Assembly: GCA_018842655.1 (NCBI GenBank)
Contig: JAGTWN010000004.1
Coordinates: forward strand, 434,001-498,000
DNA length: 64,000 nucleotides
Source of the DNA: Candidatus Pantoea haifensis
GTDB lineage: Bacteria > Pseudomonadota > Gammaproteobacteria > Enterobacterales > Enterobacteriaceae
Direction: 5' to 3'
The first letter of the stretch is position 1, and every line of letters starts with the position of its first letter. The position numbers and the translations under genes are program-made. Positions 51,336 to 60,662 of this stretch are shown here, piece after piece. A model generated the notes under the pieces. That model saw only the letters and a program-made list of their open reading frames with translations, did not search any database and was not told the DNA's origin.

Positions 51336-52472
51336 ATGGCTCGTTTCCCTGCCGCCGTGTTGTTTAGTGGCGCGTTGCTTGGTTCCTTTTCATCGCTTGC
51401 CGCAGACGTACAGGTTCAGGTGTTACAAGACAAACTGGATCACCCGTGGTCGCTGGCTTTCCTGCCTGATAACCAGACGCTGTTGATTACCGAACGTTCC
51501 GGTGAGTTGCGAAGCTGGCATCCGGGCAGTGGTTTGTCGGCACCGATTCAGGGCGTACCCAAAGTGTGGGCGAGACGGCAAAGCGGCCTGATGGATGTGG
51601 TGCTGGCCCCTGATTTTGCGCAAAGCCGACGTGTCTGGCTGAGTTACGTCGAAGCCAACAGCAGCGGTAAGGCGGGCGCGGTGGTTGGCTACGGCACACT
51701 GAGCGAGGATAATCGCCAGCTGGTTGATTTTCGCGAAGTGATCCGACAGACGCCGATGCTTTCAAGCGGCAACAATATTGGCACGCGGATAGCCTTCGAT
51801 CGCCAGGGCTTCTTATGGATTGCCTTTGGCGACAACTTTGCGAGCAGTACCGCACAAGATCTCGATAAGCTACAGGGCAAACTGCTGCGTTTAAATGCAG
51901 ACGGCAGCGTGCCAAAAGATAATCCTTTTGTCAGCCGCGACGGCGCACGTCCGGAAATTTGGGCCTACGGCCTGCGTAATCCGCAAGGGCTGGCGTTGAA
52001 TCCCTGGACCCAGCAGATGTGGGAAAACGAGCATGGCCCGCGCGGTGGCGACGAGGTGAATATCCCTGAAAAAGGCAAAAACTATGGCTGGCCACTGGCC
52101 ACCTATGGTGTGGATTATAGCGGTGGCAAGGTGCCTGAATCACAAGGTACGCATGCAGAAGGCACGGAACAACCGGTCTTTCACTGGAAAGATTCGCCCG
52201 CTCTCAGCGGCATGGCATTTTATAACAGCGCCCGTTTTCCACAGTGGAAAAACTCGCTCTTTATCGGTGCGTTAAAGGAGAAAAACCTGATTCGGCTGCG
52301 AGTAAACGGTGAGAAAGTGGTCGAGGAGCAACGGTTACTTGACGATCGCAACGAACGCATTCGTGATGTTCGTCAGGGACCAGATGGCTATCTCTATGTG
52401 CTTACCGATGCGTCAAACGGCAAGCTGCTGAAGGTGGGATTAGCGCAGGACGCCAGCGCGTCCCGCGGTTAA
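51336..52472 (+). CDS. yliI: PQQ-dependent aldose sugar dehydrogenase YliI
   Basis: Soluble periplasmic glucose/sorbosone dehydrogenase-like beta-propeller, 378 aa (E. coli 371). The signal peptide (MARFPAAVLFSGALLGSFSS, cleaved near LAA) is followed by LDHPWSLAFLPDNQTLLITERSGELR, YGLRNPQGLALNPWTQQMWENEHGPRGGDE and KNYGWP, the PQQ and calcium site regions. AGGAGAATTTC precedes ATG 51336. It oxidises aldoses when PQQ is supplied; no pqq genes lie in the window. Confidence 0.92.
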   Translation: MARFPAAVLFSGALLGSFSSLAADVQVQVLQDKLDHPWSLAFLPDNQTLLITERSGELRSWHPGSGLSAPIQGVPKVWARRQSGLMDVVLAPDFAQSRRVWLSYVEANSSGKAGAVVGYGTLSEDNRQLVDFREVIRQTPMLSSGNNIGTRIAFDRQGFLWIAFGDNFASSTAQDLDKLQGKLLRLNADGSVPKDNPFVSRDGARPEIWAYGLRNPQGLALNPWTQQMWENEHGPRGGDEVNIPEKGKNYGWPLATYGVDYSGGKVPESQGTHAEGTEQPVFHWKDSPALSGMAFYNSARFPQWKNSLFIGALKEKNLIRLRVNGEKVVEEQRLLDDRNERIRDVRQGPDGYLYVLTDASNGKLLKVGLAQDASASRG

Positions 52473-53129
52473 CTATCGCGCCCAGCGACAGACTTCCCAG
52501 CCCCGGCTCATCGCTTCCTGATGCAGTAAGGCATCAGGATTGATGACATGTGCATGATCGGCCTGTTCCAGCAGCGGCAGGTCGTTCATGGAGTCGCTGT
52601 AAACCCAGGTGCGCTCAAAGGGCTCACCCTGTTGCAGCGAGCGCCAGTCGGCGAGGCGTGTCACTTTGCCTTCTTTATACGTCATGGTGCCATAGGTCAA
52701 ACCGCTGTAGCGATCGTTGACCACTTCAACGCCAATGGCTAACGCACCGCACACACCCAGTCGTTCGGCGATAGGCACCACTAAATGTTCGCCGCTGGCG
52801 GAGATAATCATCACTTTGTCGCCGCGCTGTTGATGCCACTGAATACGCTCGCGGGCTGCCGGAAACACGCGCGGCATAATATCGCGATGGATAAAGCGCC
52901 TTACCCAGCCCTCGACCGTTAGCGTGGCCATGCCTGCCAGCGGTGCCAGGGTCGTATTCATATACTCTTCAATGGAAAGGGTGCCAGCGTAGTATTGCGC
53001 CATCAATGCCTGCTCTTCATCAATCAGACTGCTTGGGGCAAAACCTTGTGAAACCAGCCATCGCAACCACAGGCTGGTACTGTCATCACAAATAAGCGTT
53101 TCATCCAGATCAAAAAGCACTAAGTCCAT
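52473..53129 (-). CDS. HAD-IB family phosphatase (SerB/YfhB-like)
   Basis: 218-aa haloacid dehalogenase-superfamily phosphatase. The nucleophile motif is FDLDETL at residues 6-12 (Asp7 and Asp9), motif II SASGE, and motif IV YSDSMNDLPLL. ATG 53129 is fixed by AGGAGGATCCC; the longer frame to 53213 lacks a ribosome site. Lies between yliI (convergent, stops adjacent) and dacC (divergent), where E. coli has yliJ. The cap-domain length suits small phospho-substrates such as phosphoserine-like or lyso-phospholipid head groups; the substrate is not determinable. Confidence 0.85.
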   Translation of the reverse strand: MDLVLFDLDETLICDDSTSLWLRWLVSQGFAPSSLIDEEQALMAQYYAGTLSIEEYMNTTLAPLAGMATLTVEGWVRRFIHRDIMPRVFPAARERIQWHQQRGDKVMIISASGEHLVVPIAERLGVCGALAIGVEVVNDRYSGLTYGTMTYKEGKVTRLADWRSLQQGEPFERTWVYSDSMNDLPLLEQADHAHVINPDALLHQEAMSRGWEVCRWAR

Positions 53130-53400
53130 GGGATCCTCCTCAGGCTGACTGAAATTCAGGTTAGCTGATATTTGTGACGCCCTTATCTGTTCTGCGAAAA
53201 ATCGGATTTTCACGCATTTCTGTGTACGGCAAACAGAAAGAAAGTGGCAAGCGTGCGGAGAGAATGCCAGGGTTACTCTACTAAACTCTATAAAACTTTA
53301 CGGTTTGGCGGTTTTTTCGCTGACGCCAACGGTTAGCGTTCTAACTGAAGGTATTTGCCTTAAAACACCCCGATTTAACAAGGACAATTCGGTCAAGCCC

Positions 53401-54602
53401 ATGACAACTACTCGCTTCGCTTCTCGCCTGCGGCTCTTTGCTGCGACGTCTTTATTCCTCATTGCACCGGTGACCGTGTTTGCCGAGCAAGCGCCCAGTG
53501 CCCCTCAAATCGACGCCAAAGCCTGGATTTTAATCGATTATGCCAGCGGCAAAGTGCTGACTGAATCGAATGCCGACCAGCGCCTTGACCCGGCCAGCCT
53601 GACTAAAATGATGACCAGCTATGTGGTGGGTCAGGCAATCAAGGCGGGCAAAATAAAATCGGATGATATGGTCACGGTTGGTCAGGATGCATGGGCGACC
53701 GGTAACCCGAAACTAAAAGGTTCGTCGCTGATGTTTCTCAAGCCTGGCGATCGCATTCCGGTGCACGAACTTAATAAAGGGATTGTGATCCAGTCAGGAA
53801 ACGATGCCTGTATTGCACTGGCGGACTATGTAGCCGGCAGTCAGGATTCGTTTATCGGTTTGATGAACAACTATGTAAAAGCACTCGGGCTGCAAAATAC
53901 CCATTTTATGACGGTGCACGGTTTAGATGCTGAAGGTCAGTACAGCACCGCGCGCGATATGGCGCTGATTGGCCAGGCGCTGATTCGTGATGTGCCGGAA
54001 GAGTACGCCCTGAATAAAGAAAAAGAGTTTACCTTTAACAATATCCGTCAGCGGAACCGGAACCGCCTGTTGTGGAGCACGAATCTCAAGGTCGACGGCA
54101 TCAAAACCGGTCATACGTCGGGCGCGGGAAATAATCTGGTGGCTTCAGCAACCGAGGGGGATATGCGTCTGATCTCCGTGGTGCTCGGCACGGCCAGCGA
54201 CGCGATTCGTTTTCGTGAAAGTGAAAAGCTGTTGACCTGGGGTTTTCGCTTTTATGAAACGGTAACACCCATCAAAGCCGATGCGCCGTTTGCCCAGCAG
54301 CGCGTCTGGTTTGGCGACCGCAGCGAGGTTAACCTCGGCGTCGCGAAAGATGCAGCGTTAACCATTCCAAAAGGGCAAATGAAAAACCTGAAAGCCAGCT
54401 TTACGCTTAATTCACCGCAGCTTGAAGCGCCGCTGAAAAAGAATCAGGTGGTTGGCACCATCAATTTCCAGCTTGATGGCAAAACCATTGAACAGCGCCC
54501 GCTGGTTGTGATGCAGGATGTGCCTGAAGGGGCTTTTTCAGCCGCATCATTGATTTCGTGATGATGAAATTTAACGGCTGGTTTGGTAAATGGTTTAGCT
54601 GA
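53401..54602 (+). CDS. dacC: D-alanyl-D-alanine carboxypeptidase DacC (PBP6; one apparent -1 frameshift at the 3' end)
   Basis: Penicillin-binding protein 6, trimming the terminal D-Ala of peptidoglycan stem peptides. The signal peptide runs to about FAEQ. The SLTKMM active-site Ser, SGN and KTGHTSG motifs are present. As read the frame ends at 54561 with AASLIS. One more T in run 54534-54538 restores [25 protein letters not shown], the amphipathic C-terminal helix that anchors the protein to the inner membrane. The stop is then at 54600-54602 and the length 400, equal to E. coli. Start ATG 53401. Confidence 0.93.
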
Positions 54603-54608
54603 ATGCAC

Positions 54609-54634
54609 AAGGGACGCCAAATGGCGTCCCTTTT
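54609..54634. terminator. Bidirectional terminator between dacC and ybjG
   Basis: AAGGGACGCC (54609-54618) and GGCGTCCCTT (54623-54632) form a perfect stem with loop AAAT. It sits directly after the corrected dacC stop, which supports that correction. Confidence 0.88.
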
Positions 54635-54637
54635 AGA

Positions 54638-55243
54638 TTAACTTTGCGTCCAGCCTTTGCGAATCGGAACAGCAAACAGGGCCCGATAAAGCGGGTTAAG
54701 CTTGTCCAGCAGGCGATGACCATAAATCTGCCAGGCAAGATGCGACGCCAGACAGCCCAGCATGCCCACCAGCAATCCTCCCAGCATATCCATTGGCCAG
54801 TGTACGCCCAGATAAATACGTGACCAGGCGATAGCACCGCCGACCACCATCAATATTATTCCCGACCACACGCGATGCCAGAAAATAAACGCCAGGGCGA
54901 AAGTGAAAATTGTGGTGCCGTGATCGCTGGGATAAGAATCATCGGGCGCATGAGGCAGGAACTGATGGCCTAATCCAATAGCGAAGGGACGCGGGTGCGG
55001 CAGAAGCTGTCCGACACACCAGGAAATGGCTAATGCGTAAAGCAGCGCCATGCCGGTTTTTAATACCAGCACGCGTTGAGATTCAACCTGCTCGCGTGGA
55101 CCCCATAACCACAGCGCGACAATGAGCAGCGGCACAATACCAATTACGTCTTTGGCAATAAATGTCGCCAGCTGGAGCAGCCAGGCGGGTGATGTCGGCG
55201 TGGCATTGATCAACATAAACAGCGAGCGGTTCAGCGCGTCCAT
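54638..55243 (-). CDS. ybjG: Undecaprenyl-diphosphate phosphatase YbjG (PAP2 family)
   Basis: Inner-membrane PAP2 phosphatase recycling the C55 lipid carrier and giving bacitracin tolerance. PAP2 motifs are KDVIGIVPLL (variant of motif 1), PSDHG (motif 2) and SRIYLGVHWPMDML (motif 3 with catalytic His). Five or six membrane helices. ATG 55243 gives MDALNRSLFMLINATP and 201 aa (E. coli 198); the longer frame to 55369 has a hydrophobic N-terminal extension not seen in E. coli and is left out, with some doubt because AGGA is 12 bases from 55243. Confidence 0.9.
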   Translation of the reverse strand: MDALNRSLFMLINATPTSPAWLLQLATFIAKDVIGIVPLLIVALWLWGPREQVESQRVLVLKTGMALLYALAISWCVGQLLPHPRPFAIGLGHQFLPHAPDDSYPSDHGTTIFTFALAFIFWHRVWSGIILMVVGGAIAWSRIYLGVHWPMDMLGGLLVGMLGCLASHLAWQIYGHRLLDKLNPLYRALFAVPIRKGWTQS

Positions 55244-55532
55244 TATCGGCAGGGTTCCTCTTTGAAAAGTCTGGATCAGATCCAGAATGGGGTGTTGTGT
55301 GCAAAAAGCGGTTTCAAAAAGCAGCAGCGTTGCGGTGACAAACATCAGGCTGCTTAAAACTGAGCGCACAAATTGCTAACAAAATAAAGGGGCTATCCTG
55401 GAAGGATAAGGCGGCATCGTCCATAGCAGAGGTCTTAATCTTAGCGGTGGTTGCAAAACGGTTTAATTTTGATGATACCTTCGTGAAGCCTTATCAGAGG
55501 CGGCTGGTAGTATACAGCGGGGAAGCAGACAT

Positions 55533-55599
55533 AAAAAAACCCGCTAGCTAAATCACTAACGGGCTCCACAATTTGGGGATTTCAAAGAAAAGCAGTGGC
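55533..55599 (-). ncRNA. rybB: RybB, sigma-E-dependent Hfq-binding small RNA
   Basis: The minus strand begins GCCACTGCTTTTCTTTGA at 55599, the conserved 5' seed end of E. coli RybB, continues through CCCC...TTGTGGAGCCC and ends in a hairpin (CCCGTTAG / CTAGCGGG) with seven T at 55533-55539. About 67 nt (E. coli about 79), shorter in the terminator stem. Its location next to ybjL is conserved. In E. coli RybB represses major porin mRNAs under envelope stress. Confidence 0.88.
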
Positions 55600-55605
55600 A
55601 CTTAA

Positions 55606-55631
55606 TCAGACTGTGACCTGAAAAAAAGTTC
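55606..55631 (-). promoter_or_regulatory. Sigma-E promoter of rybB
   Basis: On the minus strand GAACTT (55631-55626) and TCTGA (55610-55606) are separated by 15 bases, with the RybB start 7 bases further. This matches the sigma-E consensus GAACTT-N15/16-TCTGA. Confidence 0.82.
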
Positions 55632-55651
55632 TGGACTCCGCTAAAAAAATT

Positions 55652-57340
55652 TTATAAGGGCAAAATGGGCCAGATAATCACAATAAGCGTACCCGCCAGG
55701 GTCAGTAATACATTGGCAATTGCATAGGTGCCTGCATAACCCAGCGCCGGAATGTTGCTTCGTGCGGTATCACTGATAATTTCCATGGCGGGTGCACAGG
55801 TGCGTGCGCCCATAATCGCACCAAACAGCAAGGCGCGGTTCATGCGTAGCACATAGGCACCAAACAGATAGCAGATCACCACGGGCAGCAGACTGACCAG
55901 CAATCCACACAGCAGCATTAACGCGCCATCACTGCTCAACCCGTGATTGATGCCGCTGCCTGCGCTCAGGCCGACTCCAGCCATAAACACCATCAGTCCA
56001 AACTCTTTCACCATGGTCAACGCACCCTGGGGAATGTAACCAAAAGTCGGATGGTTAGCGCGCAGAAAGCCGAGCATGATGCCTGCAAACAGTAAGCCTG
56101 CGGCATTCCCGATGCCAAAACTAAAGTTGCTGAACTGAAAGGTAATCAACCCAATCATCAGGCCCACAATAAAGAAGGCGCAAAATGCCAGCAAATCCGT
56201 CATCTGACTGTGAATGGCGATAAAACCGATACGATCGGCCACGCTTTTTACCCGCCGCGCTTCGCCGCTTACCTGCAACACATCACCTTTGTTTAACAGG
56301 ATATTGTCGTCGATGGGCATTTCAATCTGGCTGCGGATCACCCGGTTGAGGAAACAGCCGTGGTCGGTAAGGTTGAGTTTACTGAGTCGCTTGTTGACCG
56401 CATTGTGGTTTTTCACCACAATTTCTTCCGTCACAATACGCATGTCTAACAGATCGCGGTCAAACACCTCTTTACCGTTACGGAAACTGGGATCGAGGCG
56501 GGCATGGGCATCAGGATAACCGACCAGTGAAATATCATCGCCCAGCTGTAGTACGGCATCGCCATCGGGGCTGGCAATGATGCCATTGCGGCGAATACGC
56601 TCGATATAGCAACCGGTCTGCCGATAGATCCCTAACTCCCGCAGGTTTTTCCCACCGCTCCATTCCACCAGTTCAGGGCCTACGCGATAAGCACGGATCA
56701 CCGGCAGAAAAACTTTGCGCTGGCTGTCTGCATCCAGACCGCGTTCACGCGCGATTTGTTGGGCGCAGGTCGGTAAATCCTGATGTTGCAGGCGCGGTAA
56801 GTAGCGCGCGCCAAAGATCAAACTGACCAGGCCGATCAGATAAGTGATGGCATAACCAAGGCTCAAATGATCCTGCATTAACGCAAGCTGTTGGCTGTCG
56901 CTGATACTTTGTCGTAGCGTATCGCCAGCGCCAACCAGCACGGGTGTTGAGGTCATTGAACCTGCCAGCATGCCGGCGGTTAAGCCAATATCCCAGCCAA
57001 ACAGTTTCCCCAGGCCCAGCGCCAGCGCCAGGGCGCTCACCACCATGACGATGGCCAGCATGAAATAGTTTTTGCCGTCGCGAAAAAAGATGGAGAAAAA
57101 GTTTGGGCCAGCTTCAATGCCGACACAAAAAATAAACAGCATAAAGCCGAGGCTTAAGGCGTCAGTATTAATGGAGAAGTGTTGTTGACCCAGTAATAAC
57201 GAAATGACCAATACACCAATGGAATTTCCGAGCTGAACCGAACCAAGACGCAATTTTCCCAGGCACAGCCCGAGTGCTAAAACGACAAATAATAACAGTA
57301 CGTCATTTCCGCTTAACAATCCTGCGACGTTTATATTCAC
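55652..57340 (-). CDS. ybjL: YbjL, AspT/AAEx-family transporter
   Basis: 562-aa inner-membrane protein (E. coli 561) of the aspartate-alanine exchanger family. An N-terminal membrane block holds about five helices, then two TrkA-C (RCK-C) cytoplasmic domains (LREL...[22 protein letters not shown] and a second ending [17 protein letters not shown]-like), then a C-terminal block. [15 protein letters not shown] and [19 protein letters not shown] are the repeated family motifs. The frame is intact. The substrate is unknown in E. coli. Confidence 0.92.
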   Translation of the reverse strand: MNINVAGLLSGNDVLLLFVVLALGLCLGKLRLGSVQLGNSIGVLVISLLLGQQHFSINTDALSLGFMLFIFCVGIEAGPNFFSIFFRDGKNYFMLAIVMVVSALALALGLGKLFGWDIGLTAGMLAGSMTSTPVLVGAGDTLRQSISDSQQLALMQDHLSLGYAITYLIGLVSLIFGARYLPRLQHQDLPTCAQQIARERGLDADSQRKVFLPVIRAYRVGPELVEWSGGKNLRELGIYRQTGCYIERIRRNGIIASPDGDAVLQLGDDISLVGYPDAHARLDPSFRNGKEVFDRDLLDMRIVTEEIVVKNHNAVNKRLSKLNLTDHGCFLNRVIRSQIEMPIDDNILLNKGDVLQVSGEARRVKSVADRIGFIAIHSQMTDLLAFCAFFIVGLMIGLITFQFSNFSFGIGNAAGLLFAGIMLGFLRANHPTFGYIPQGALTMVKEFGLMVFMAGVGLSAGSGINHGLSSDGALMLLCGLLVSLLPVVICYLFGAYVLRMNRALLFGAIMGARTCAPAMEIISDTARSNIPALGYAGTYAIANVLLTLAGTLIVIIWPILPL

Positions 57341-57596
57341 TGTTTAACTTCTTGTTTACATGTAACCTGTTGAAGAGTGGCTTGTTTTTCGCTATCTTGA
57401 GCAAGCCGTTTACGCCCTGCAATGAAACAACAGAGACAGGAGCTGATAACGCGGCGGCTATTCTAATCATAAAAAACTTCATCAGCCATTGGCGCTATTC
57501 ATCTGTTACCACAACGGACTGTTTCTTTTTATTTCCACCTGAGCGCATCAGGGAAAACGTCGGGTTTGTATAAAAGTTTCTGATCAGTGGGGTGAT

Positions 57597-57962
57597 ATGC
57601 CGCAGCGTTCTTTTTTCTGGACAACACATATTCTTGGCGTGGTGATTTACGGTCTGATATTTATTTACGCACACAATTTTTGGCAGATGAATAATGCGCC
57701 AGTGCGCGGTCAGCCAGAATTACTATTGTTCATGCTTCCCGGCGTCTGTATGGCACTTTTGCAAGCAAAGAGTCCGCTGAAAAGCACTGTGCTGATAGCC
57801 TGTTGGGGCACGCTGCTGGCTGCCATGCTGTTAAACAGTACGCTGCTCTTATCCGGGCAATGGTTGTATTTAAGCGCGTGGATTTTGAGTGCCATATTTT
57901 GGGCGGGCTGTGGTGCGCTGCTGGTGCGCTTGTTGCGAATAGTTTGGGTAATGAGAAATTAG
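57597..57962 (+). CDS. ybjM: YbjM-like inner-membrane protein
   Basis: 121-aa protein with four predicted membrane helices (about residues 8-26, 41-56, 62-85, 92-112). It has the same place and orientation between ybjL and grxA as E. coli ybjM. It shares the ELLLFMLPG and AWILSAIFWAGCGAL regions with it but is otherwise diverged. The function is unknown. The GGGGTGATATGCC start region gives a fair ribosome site (GGGGTGAT). Confidence 0.75.
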   Translation: MPQRSFFWTTHILGVVIYGLIFIYAHNFWQMNNAPVRGQPELLLFMLPGVCMALLQAKSPLKSTVLIACWGTLLAAMLLNSTLLLSGQWLYLSAWILSAIFWAGCGALLVRLLRIVWVMRN

Positions 57963-58116
57963 GTCAAACATTTCAGGCGAGCAGCCAGATGCGGGATAGT
58001 TCGGCCAGCCGCGCAAAGATCTCATCTTCATGTGGATTGGCCTGGACGTGTCGCTTTTCATGCGCGCCATGCCTGTCCGGTAAGCCTGGCCACTGCTGGT
58101 TAAAACACAACAGGTA

Positions 58117-58148
58117 GCAAGGCCGTTCATTGTTCTGGACGGCCTTGC
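58117..58148 (-). terminator. Terminator of grxA
   Basis: GCAAGGCCGT and ACGGCCTTGC form a 10-bp stem with a 12-base loop 11 bases after the grxA stop; on the minus strand it is followed after several bases by a T-rich stretch. Confidence 0.75.
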
Positions 58149-58159
58149 GTTTAAATATC

Positions 58160-58423
58160 TTAAGCGTTAAACCCTAAATTCTCTTTTGTCCATGCAGCAA
58201 AATCGGTGTAGCCGCCAATGTGTTGCTCATCTAAAAAGATTTGCGGCACGGTGCTCACCGGCTTGCCTGCGCTGGCTTCTAAATCTGCTTTCGTAATGCC
58301 TTCCGCCTGAATATCAACATACTGATAACTAAAATCGTCACGATCGGCGGTCAGCTTGTCAGCCAGTTCTTTGGCGCGAACACAATAAGGGCAACCCGGA
58401 CGACCAAAAATTACAGCAATCAT
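58160..58423 (-). CDS. grxA: Glutaredoxin 1
   Basis: Glutathione-dependent dithiol reductase that regenerates ribonucleotide reductase and OxyR. 87 aa (E. coli 85). Active site Cys11-Pro-Tyr-Cys14, cis-Pro segment TVPQIFLDEQHIGGYTDF. The frame is intact. Divergent from ybjC-nfsA-rimK-ybjN. Confidence 0.95.
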   Translation of the reverse strand: MIAVIFGRPGCPYCVRAKELADKLTADRDDFSYQYVDIQAEGITKADLEASAGKPVSTVPQIFLDEQHIGGYTDFAAWTKENLGFNA

Positions 58424-58444
58424 TGAGAACTCCTTGCAGAGACG

Positions 58445-58468
58445 GTTATGTGATCTGTATCACGTAAC
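58445..58468. promoter_or_regulatory. CRP-type palindrome in the grxA-ybjC intergenic region
   Basis: GTTATGTGAT (58445-58454) and ATCACGTAAC (58459-58468) flank CTGT. The inner part TGTGA-N6-TCACG fits the CRP consensus TGTGA-N6-TCACA in all but one position. It is 22 bases upstream of grxA. OxyR sites were not recognised. Confidence 0.6.
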
Positions 58469-58660
58469 AGCATTGAGAATGGCACACATCATGCCCGCTC
58501 GTACCGCTTAAAGAAAGCAGGATTTACCTGTTAGTCTAATGCCCGCTGTCTATAGCCCTTGCACGGGCTGATCCACCTGAGACAGGGACTCAGGCGATGG
58601 GCAAGCGTTTAAGGATTAACCATAATTGACCATTAAACCGGTGTGAAGCAGGAGCAGGGG

Positions 58661-58912
58661 ATGCGCAATCTGGCGAGATTACCGAAACCCATTTTGATAC
58701 TGGAAGCCGCTGGCGGGCTGATGATTATCGGCGCATTGCTGTTGATCAATCACTGGGTGCCGGCGCCCAACCATGTCGACAGCAAAACGCTGGCGACAGG
58801 GCTGCTACTATTAGGCGTCGTATTGATGCTGCCTGCTGCCTGGCTAGTAATGTGGCGCACCGCAAAAGCTATGGCGCCGCAGTTATTCAACCACACCGAC
58901 AAGAAAAAATAA
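58661..58912 (+). CDS. ybjC: YbjC, small inner-membrane protein
   Basis: 83-aa protein with two membrane helices (about residues 10-31 and 44-67). LPKPILILEAAGG and LGVVLMLPAAW match E. coli YbjC (95 aa). ATG 58661 is preceded by GCAGGAGCAGG; a GTG at 58643 is in frame but lacks support. First gene of ybjC-nfsA-rimK-ybjN; in E. coli this operon is SoxS-inducible. The function is unknown. Confidence 0.85.
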   Translation: MRNLARLPKPILILEAAGGLMIIGALLLINHWVPAPNHVDSKTLATGLLLLGVVLMLPAAWLVMWRTAKAMAPQLFNHTDKKK

Positions 58913-58928
58913 TTTTGCTGGAGAGTTT

Positions 58929-59651
58929 ATGACACCGACAATTGATTTACTGTGTAGCCACCGTTCCATTCGCGCATTTACCGACCAGCCCGTGAGCGAA
59001 GCGCAACGCGAGGCGATTATTGCCGCGGCGCAATCGGCATCCACATCCAGCTTTTTGCAGTGTTCTTCTATCGTTCGCATCACCGATAAAGCACTGCGTG
59101 ATCAGTTAGTCTCGCTAACCGGTGGCCAGCCATGGGTCGCGGATGCGGCGGAGTTTTGGGTATTCTGCGCTGATTTCAACCGCCATCTGCAAATCTGTCC
59201 TGATGCCCAACTGGGGCGCGCCGAACAATTGCTGTTGGGCTGCGTGGATACGGCATTAATGGCGCAAAATGCGATGATCGCAGCGGAATCGATGGATCTC
59301 GGTGGCGTGTTTATTGGTGGCATTCGTAACAGCATTGCGCAGGTCACAGCGTTACTGGAACTGCCGAAATTTGTGTTGCCGCTCTTTGGCTTCTGCATAG
59401 GTTATCCCGAAGCTGTCCCGGACCTCAAACCGCGGATACCACAAACGATGCTGGTACATGAAAACCGCTACAGTCCACTCGATCCGGCGGTGCTGGCTGA
59501 TTATGATAGCCGCACAGCGATTTACTATGAGCAGCGCGACAGCAACCAGCGCAGCGAAACCTGGAGCCAGTTGATTCAGCGCCTGATTGTGAAAGAAACG
59601 CGCCCGTTTATGCTGGACTATTTGCACCAGCAAGGTTGGGCGACACGCTAA
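58929..59651 (+). CDS. nfsA: Oxygen-insensitive NADPH nitroreductase NfsA
   Basis: FMN-dependent two-electron nitroreductase, 240 aa as in E. coli. LCSHRSIRAFTDQPV and SASTSSFLQCSSIVRI bind FMN phosphate; GGIRNSIAQVTALLELP and FGFCIGYP follow. GGAGAGTTT precedes the start. It is a principal activator of nitrofuran prodrugs. The frame is intact. Confidence 0.95.
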   Translation: MTPTIDLLCSHRSIRAFTDQPVSEAQREAIIAAAQSASTSSFLQCSSIVRITDKALRDQLVSLTGGQPWVADAAEFWVFCADFNRHLQICPDAQLGRAEQLLLGCVDTALMAQNAMIAAESMDLGGVFIGGIRNSIAQVTALLELPKFVLPLFGFCIGYPEAVPDLKPRIPQTMLVHENRYSPLDPAVLADYDSRTAIYYEQRDSNQRSETWSQLIQRLIVKETRPFMLDYLHQQGWATR

Positions 59652-59669
59652 TCTGACCCAAGGAATATC

Positions 59670-60575
59670 ATGATGAAAATGGCCATACTGTCGCGTGATG
59701 GATCGCTTTACTCGTGCCGTCGTTTACGTGAAGTTGCCGAACAGCGTGGTCATTTTATTCAAATCATCGATCCGCTTTCCTGTTACATGAATATCAATCC
59801 CGCTTCGCCCGCCGTGCACTATCGCGGCGAACCTCTCGGTCATTTCGACGCCGTTATTCCTCGCATCGGCACAGCCATTACCTTTTATGGTACGGCGGTG
59901 CTGCGCCAGTTTGAAATGTGCGGCAGTTATTCGCTGAATGAGTCGGTTGCTATCAGCCGCGCACGCGATAAATTGCGTTCACTGCAACTCCTGGCGCGGG
60001 AAGGCATCGATATGCCGGTGACCGGTTTCGCTTCATCGCCTGATGACACCAGCGATCTCATCGCCATGGTGGGCGGCGCGCCGCTGGTCGTTAAGCTGGT
60101 AGAAGGCACGCAGGGCATTGGGGTGGTGCTGGCAGAAACACGTCAGGCAGCAGAAAGCGTTATCGATGCGTTTCGCGGGCTGAATGCCCACATACTGGTT
60201 CAGGAATTTATCAAAGAAGCACAGGGCCGGGATATACGGTGCCTGGTAATTGGTAATGAGGTCGTCGCAGCGATCGAACGTGAAGCAAAAGAGGGTGATT
60301 TCCGCTCTAACCTGCACCGCGGTGGCAAAGCTCACCCCGTTGCCATTACCGATCAGGAGCGCGAAATAGCGGTCAAGGCGGCAGCCACGCTGGGGCTGGA
60401 TGTCGCGGGTGTCGATATTCTGCGCGCTGCACGCGGACCACTGGTAATGGAGGTTAACGCCTCGCCAGGATTAGAAGGTATCGAAACCACCAGCGGCCTT
60501 AACATTGCTGGCATGATGATCGACTGGATTGAAAAACATGCTGTAGCGGGGCACCATCCGAAAACCGCTGGCTAA
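59670..60575 (+). CDS. rimK: Ribosomal protein S6 glutamate ligase RimK
   Basis: ATP-grasp ligase adding glutamates to the C-terminus of ribosomal protein S6 and making poly-alpha-glutamate. 301 aa (E. coli 300). [21 protein letters not shown], the ATP-binding loop [17 protein letters not shown] and the metal site [14 protein letters not shown] are conserved. AAGGAATATC precedes two adjacent ATGs (59670, 59673). Confidence 0.95.
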   Translation: MMKMAILSRDGSLYSCRRLREVAEQRGHFIQIIDPLSCYMNINPASPAVHYRGEPLGHFDAVIPRIGTAITFYGTAVLRQFEMCGSYSLNESVAISRARDKLRSLQLLAREGIDMPVTGFASSPDDTSDLIAMVGGAPLVVKLVEGTQGIGVVLAETRQAAESVIDAFRGLNAHILVQEFIKEAQGRDIRCLVIGNEVVAAIEREAKEGDFRSNLHRGGKAHPVAITDQEREIAVKAAATLGLDVAGVDILRAARGPLVMEVNASPGLEGIETTSGLNIAGMMIDWIEKHAVAGHHPKTAG

Positions 60576-60662
60576 CCCGTGCTTTTCGGCGGTTTTCGTG
60601 GCGTCACTGCTAATTTTTCCGTAAGCTTAGTCGCCTGTTTATTCACCCCTTGGGATTTTACG

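Noticed and set aside
57870-58130. 86-codon minus-strand frame between ybjM and grxA
   Set aside because: It begins inside the grxA terminator stem and overlaps ybjM antisense. A second frame ending near 57968 looks somewhat protein-like (charged, amphipathic) but has no start after the terminator.
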